This document shows, in pieces, positions 52,701 through 56,381 of a stretch of 56,381 nucleotides of DNA (within the stretch, counting starts at the first letter, position 1; each line of letters opens with the position of its first letter). Below the pieces are notes generated by a model. It saw only the letters and a program-made list of their open reading frames with translations, made no database searches and had not been told where the DNA came from. Origin of the DNA: an uncultured Granulosicoccaceae bacterium (lineage in GTDB: Bacteria; Pseudomonadota; Gammaproteobacteria; Granulosicoccales; Granulosicoccaceae); the NCBI GenBank assembly GCA_938035125.1, contig CALHNS010000018.1, forward strand, positions 1 through 56,381, in the 5' to 3' direction. Both the position numbers and the translations under genes were made by a program.

Positions 52701-54035
52701 ATGGCGATAAAAACCTACGGCATCTCGTTTATGTCGCGCTGGCAGTCGGCGTTAAATTCCGTTTTAAGTCAAGAAGATGAGCAAGACTCTGACAACCTCT
52801 CTTCTGAGAACCCAGCGATGTGCGCAAGCTGTGAAGCTTGCGGTGCGCTTGAAGCGGCTATTGCTGATGGTAAAGACACTGTGGATATTGCAAATGTTGT
52901 TACCAAAGGGTCGTTAGTTTCAAAATGCGCACACCTTTACGTAAACCTTGCTGCTGCTAAATTCAGTGGTAACCATAAACGTGTGAAGGAACTGGAAGCA
53001 GAAGTTCGATACTCTGTTTGTGATCCTCTATGGGCGAAAACATTATTTGAGTTTGACAGTGATCACCAAGACATTCCTTATCGTCACTACGAATCTTTAG
53101 AAGATTTTGTGTTGCCATTATGTGAAAGCGGCGATTTAGATGATGCCGGTAAACTTAAAATTGCTTTTGTATCAGACTGGGGCACAGGCACACCCTTAGC
53201 TAAAAATGTTATGCGCTGCATTGGTGAGCAAAACCCAGATATCGTTATACATCTAGGCGATGTGTACTACTCTGGCACCAAAAAAGAAATGCAAAGTCAT
53301 TTCTTAGACATCGTTAAAGAGTGTTTGCCAAAACATACCCGAGTATTTAACTTAGCAGGCAATCATGATTTGTATGCTGGTGGGGCAGGCTATTACTGGT
53401 TATTAGAAGAGTTGGGTCAGCCTGCTAGCTATTTTTGTTTACGCAATATACATTGGCAAATACTGTCTATCGGTGCGCCGCCTCAGGTAGGTAAACCCAC
53501 GGATGCCATATCGGCTATTCCTACCATTGAACCTAAAGAAGTGACGTGGCACCAAGATAAGTTGAAGGGTGCTCAAGGCCGTAAAACGGTGATGTTGTCT
53601 CACTATCAATTATTTACAGCTTCTGGAAATATTGGCAGAACGGCAGACAACCGCCCGCTGGCATTGAACCCTGTGCTTTACGAGGCCTTTAACAACCATT
53701 TATCTGATATTGATTTGTGGCTTTGGGGTCATGAGCATAATTTGGTTGCGTTCGAACCTTACGCAGGGCTTAAAAAGGGTCGATGTATTGGTTCTGGTGC
53801 CATACCGGTTGCCCTACTGTGGCAACCGTATAAACAGTTACACAACTTGGCGTTGCCTGAGCAATTCGACTCAGCGCCACAAATGAATCTTGACTGCCAA
53901 TTGGGTCATGATGGCGATCATTACCATCATGCGTTTGGCATTCTCTCTATTGACGGCGCGGATGGTGAAATGAACTACTTCGAAGTGGAAGGAGTTGATG
54001 GAGGCGCCAAAATCATTTTCTCGGAAACTCTTTAA
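52701..54035 (+). CDS. Calcineurin-like metallophosphoesterase with N-terminal Cys-rich part
   Basis: The 444-residue protein has a cytoplasmic-looking N-terminal part with a four-cysteine stretch (CASCEACG near 41-48) and a metallophosphoesterase domain with the metal motifs SDWGTG (~160), LGDVYYSG (~188), AGNHDL (~218), SHYQ and WGHEHN. The first motif has Trp-Gly where many members have a His. The substrate is unknown. The stop overlaps the following flavoprotein start (TAATG), so the two probably act together. Confidence 0.8.
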   Translation: MAIKTYGISFMSRWQSALNSVLSQEDEQDSDNLSSENPAMCASCEACGALEAAIADGKDTVDIANVVTKGSLVSKCAHLYVNLAAAKFSGNHKRVKELEAEVRYSVCDPLWAKTLFEFDSDHQDIPYRHYESLEDFVLPLCESGDLDDAGKLKIAFVSDWGTGTPLAKNVMRCIGEQNPDIVIHLGDVYYSGTKKEMQSHFLDIVKECLPKHTRVFNLAGNHDLYAGGAGYYWLLEELGQPASYFCLRNIHWQILSIGAPPQVGKPTDAISAIPTIEPKEVTWHQDKLKGAQGRKTVMLSHYQLFTASGNIGRTADNRPLALNPVLYEAFNNHLSDIDLWLWGHEHNLVAFEPYAGLKKGRCIGSGAIPVALLWQPYKQLHNLALPEQFDSAPQMNLDCQLGHDGDHYHHAFGILSIDGADGEMNYFEVEGVDGGAKIIFSETL

Positions 54036-55423
54036 TGACCACTCAATATGACATAGTAATTCTCGGTGCTGGTGGTGGCGGCATTACTGCAGCATTCGAA
54101 GCCCAGCGACGAGGTGCAAAAGTTGCGTTACTGGAAAAACACAAAATTGGTGGCGAGTGTACACACTCAGGTTGCGTGCCATCTAAAGCGTTAATTGATG
54201 TTGCCAAAAACTATCATGCTATTAACAATGCGGATAAGCACGGCTTGCAATCAATGAATGCGAAAAGTGGGTTCGAATTCAAACGAGCAATGGAGCACGT
54301 AAAAAGCATCATTGATGGTGTGTACGCGCATGAACAACCCAAGCGATTCAACGACATGGGAATTGACACATTTATCCATGAATCGGGTGCATCTTTTGTA
54401 GACGAACACACCGTTAAAATCGGTGATGACACCATCAAAGGAAAACACATAATCATTGCTACAGGTTCAGGGCCAAGATTACTGCCCACCGATCCTGATA
54501 ACCCTGTTGATATGCTGAATAACGAAAATTTCTGGGAAATGCGTAAGCAACCTGAAAGTATCGCCTTCTTAGGAGGTGGTGTCATCTCCGCAGAATTGGG
54601 TCAAGCGCTGGCACGATTTGGTACCAAGGTAACGATCATAGATCGAAACACTCGCATCTTGGGTGCTATTGATCCCGATGTTAGCCAGTATCTCATCGAT
54701 GTATTCAATGATATGGGTATTGAAATGATTACCGGTGCAAATGCGACGGTGTGTTCGAAAGACAGCGATGGGAAAGTGTGCTTAGACATCGAGCAAGGTG
54801 AAGGTAACAAAAGCAAGTTGATCGTTGATGAGCTGTTCGTTGCTATCGGTAGGGTGCCGAACTTGAGTGGCTTGAATTTAGAAGCCGCTGGTATTGAATA
54901 CACGCGTCATGGCATTACGGTGAACGATAAGATGGAGTCTAACGTTGCGCACATATGCGCGGTGGGTGATGTTGCATCCAGAGCAAAGTTCAGTCATGTG
55001 GCTAACTACCAAGCTGAACGAGTGGTTCGAAATATGCTGATTGGTCAAAACAACACGATGGATCTAACCGCGTTACCATGGGCAATTTTTAGTGATCCTG
55101 AAATCGGTCATGTTGGAATGAGTGAAGCGCAAGCGAAAGAGCAATATGAAGGCGTGCAAACTTTTCAAGTCGATGCGGCAACGGATCGTTTTATTACCGA
55201 TAGTAAAACGGGTGGTTTTTTAAAGATCGTTATGGATTCTGAAAATCGCCTATTAGGCGCCACTGGTGTAGGTGCGCATGCTGGTGAGTGGGTTCAATGT
55301 TTAACCCTTGCGGTGAAGCTAGGTCTCAAAGCGGAAGACATTGCCGATACGATTTTTGCATACCCTACTTATGCAGAAATTGTGAAGAAATCATGTTCTC
55401 GTTTTTTGCGAACGAAATTGTAA
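54035..55423 (+). CDS. Pyridine nucleotide-disulfide oxidoreductase (Lpd/MerA-like)
   Basis: The 462-residue flavoprotein has the FAD motif LGAGGGGITAA (~10-20), redox disulfide C42-x4-C47 (GGECTHSGCVPSK) and a second Rossmann motif FLGGGVISAELG. The C-terminal active-site part reads YPTYAE, lacking the His of the His-Pro-Thr pair seen in lipoamide dehydrogenase and glutathione reductase, so it is not a standard Lpd. The substrate is unknown. It is translationally coupled to the metallophosphoesterase. Confidence 0.85.
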   Translation: MTTQYDIVILGAGGGGITAAFEAQRRGAKVALLEKHKIGGECTHSGCVPSKALIDVAKNYHAINNADKHGLQSMNAKSGFEFKRAMEHVKSIIDGVYAHEQPKRFNDMGIDTFIHESGASFVDEHTVKIGDDTIKGKHIIIATGSGPRLLPTDPDNPVDMLNNENFWEMRKQPESIAFLGGGVISAELGQALARFGTKVTIIDRNTRILGAIDPDVSQYLIDVFNDMGIEMITGANATVCSKDSDGKVCLDIEQGEGNKSKLIVDELFVAIGRVPNLSGLNLEAAGIEYTRHGITVNDKMESNVAHICAVGDVASRAKFSHVANYQAERVVRNMLIGQNNTMDLTALPWAIFSDPEIGHVGMSEAQAKEQYEGVQTFQVDAATDRFITDSKTGGFLKIVMDSENRLLGATGVGAHAGEWVQCLTLAVKLGLKAEDIADTIFAYPTYAEIVKKSCSRFLRTKL

Positions 55424-55460
55424 AGACTCACTAATATCAGCTACATCAGCCTGAGAAACA

Positions 55461-55487
55461 GTTAAAACTGCCCCAGTTGAGTGGGGC
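55461..55487 (-). terminator. Terminator-like hairpin for the minus-strand transposase
   Basis: On the minus strand GCCCCA-N6-TGGGGC is followed by AGTTTTAAC. It lies 39 bp after the transposase stop, and the T run is short. Confidence 0.5.
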
Positions 55488-55525
55488 TAAACGACTCAGT
55501 TGAAGCTCCAAAGCCGCTGATTTCA

Positions 55526-56381
55526 TCACATCGTCTCTCGGCGTTCTAAGTTTTTGCGTTGACGCTCTATCCGATCACAGAGCACATCGATGTAGATGTC
55601 GATGTGATCGGACAAACGCTTAGGCCGTTTTGTAGTGCACCAGGTGCGTCGGTTCAACCGATTGATCTTGGCCCGAGCATTAGCAAAGGAATGATTGATG
55701 GTGAACAACGGATCGAATCGGGTTTTCTTTAATTCGCCTTGGCCGACCACGCATCCTCTGTCACTGATGTGGATGCTATGAGTGGCTTTGGGAAAATACT
55801 GTTTGATCAGCACGGGATAGTGCTTATGCCCATCGGTTTTGAAGTGAACATCTTCAGGCAATACCTCTTGTAGCTCTTCAAATAGCGATTTTCTTGCCTG
55901 AACGCTCTCATCGGCCCGCTTGCCATAGCGTTCTCTGGACACCGCGGCTAATCGTCCAAAAGCAGGAATTGAGGCGACTCGGAAACCTAAGGGAATTCTG
56001 ACTTCATCGATTACTGCAACGGGCACAGTAAGGGGTTTACAGTTCGTGTGTTCAAACGTCAGTAGATCATCGAACTGCACCTGTTTAATCGGCCCATGTT
56101 CATCGATATACGCTTGAAGTTTTCTTTGATTGTTCTTACGAGAGCGCGCGGCTAACCATATAAGGCGCGAGGCGATGGTTTTTATGTTGACACTGACCAA
56201 TTCAGCGATGTCCCGTGGGCACATATTGCTGGACAAGCAAACGCGCACGGTTTCATTGATGCGACGTCGCTTTTGACGGTAAGTATCGGTGAAGGTGGCG
56301 TTGGAAAATTTCTTACCGCACGCCTTACAACGAATGCGTTGAATGAATTTTGAATCGTCGGCGCGGTGATAAAAACCGTCA
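55526..56381 (-). CDS. IS transposase-like protein with zinc-ribbon N-terminus, partial
   Basis: The frame stays open to the right edge; the reading from a GTG at 56248 omits about 44 upstream residues that are clearly part of the protein. They include a zinc-ribbon-like CKACGKKFS and an IS1/IS1595-like TYRQKRRRINETVR segment. A helix-turn-helix (CPRDIAELVSVNIKTIASRL) follows, then a transposase fold with FKTDGHKHYP and a C-terminal NRRTWCTTKRPKRLSDHIDIY. Two likely catalytic Asp residues are visible. The family is not certain and the 5' end and inverted repeat are outside the window, so whether the element is intact cannot be told. Confidence 0.7.
   Translation of the reverse strand, partial: DGFYHRADDSKFIQRIRCKACGKKFSNATFTDTYRQKRRRINETVRVCLSSNMCPRDIAELVSVNIKTIASRLIWLAARSRKNNQRKLQAYIDEHGPIKQVQFDDLLTFEHTNCKPLTVPVAVIDEVRIPLGFRVASIPAFGRLAAVSRERYGKRADESVQARKSLFEELQEVLPEDVHFKTDGHKHYPVLIKQYFPKATHSIHISDRGCVVGQGELKKTRFDPLFTINHSFANARAKINRLNRRTWCTTKRPKRLSDHIDIYIDVLCDRIERQRKNLERRETM

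Overview
The window looks like one chromosomal segment of a marine-type gammaproteobacterium. Support comes from gene order and family: ilvI-ilvH-pssA, a holD-like gene before rimI and prfC (as in Escherichia coli), divergent ilvY/ilvC with the long enteric-type IlvC, ATP-type pckA, bepA and dgkA. Base composition and codon use look even throughout. I see no rRNA, tRNA, CRISPR or prophage. A transposase-like gene is cut by the right edge.

Layout. (1) 1-5.2 kb: three OmpA-family envelope genes and a calcium-repeat surface protein with a C-terminal sorting-like tail; two CRP-like sites lie in the gaps. (2) 5.5-16 kb: housekeeping genes pckA, bepA, ilvIH, pssA, holD-like, rimI, prfC and a thioredoxin-reductase-like ferredoxin-NADP reductase. 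(3) 16-18.8 kb: LVIVD-repeat membrane and lipoprotein pair, plus an outer-membrane-like protein. (4) 18.8-22.8 kb: a photosynthesis-type island with puhC, ppaA/aerR, ppsR/crtJ and a pufM-like gene. (5) 22.9-25.4 kb: soxY-soxZ-fccA-fccB sulfur oxidation genes. (6) 25.5-44.9 kb: a PQQ alcohol dehydrogenase block. It holds the PQQ-linked binding protein and beta-propeller, a MoxR/DUF58/VWA/TPR/BatD operon headed by a CXXCW protein, a NitT/TauT-like ABC transporter, pedBC-like ABC genes, and pedF, a binding protein, a SoxYZ-like carrier, a metallohydrolase and a lanthanide-type PedH/ExaA dehydrogenase in that order. (7) 45-56 kb: ilvY/ilvC, modF, dgkA, a Tat-exported serine hydrolase behind a heptamer repeat, a DUF3179 protein, a metallophosphoesterase-flavoprotein pair, and the partial transposase.

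The most unusual element is the PufM-like protein at 21917-22765. It keeps the fold signatures of the reaction-centre M subunit, and its numbering matches the Rhodobacter protein through residue 219. Yet every bacteriochlorophyll and iron ligand His is replaced (Q182, I202, N219, Y237), and about 30 residues of the D-E loop, including the glutamate iron ligand, are gone. It sits next to homologues of the two photosynthesis regulators and PuhC. A TGT-N12-ACA operator of PpsR type lies between puhC and ppaA. No pufL, puhA, bch or crt gene is in the window. It is either a remnant of a lost photosynthesis cluster or a repurposed pigment-free membrane protein under light/redox/B12 regulators, directly upstream of sulfur and alcohol oxidation genes that feed electrons to the periplasm.

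Family calls rest on motif recognition and remembered sequences, not on searches.
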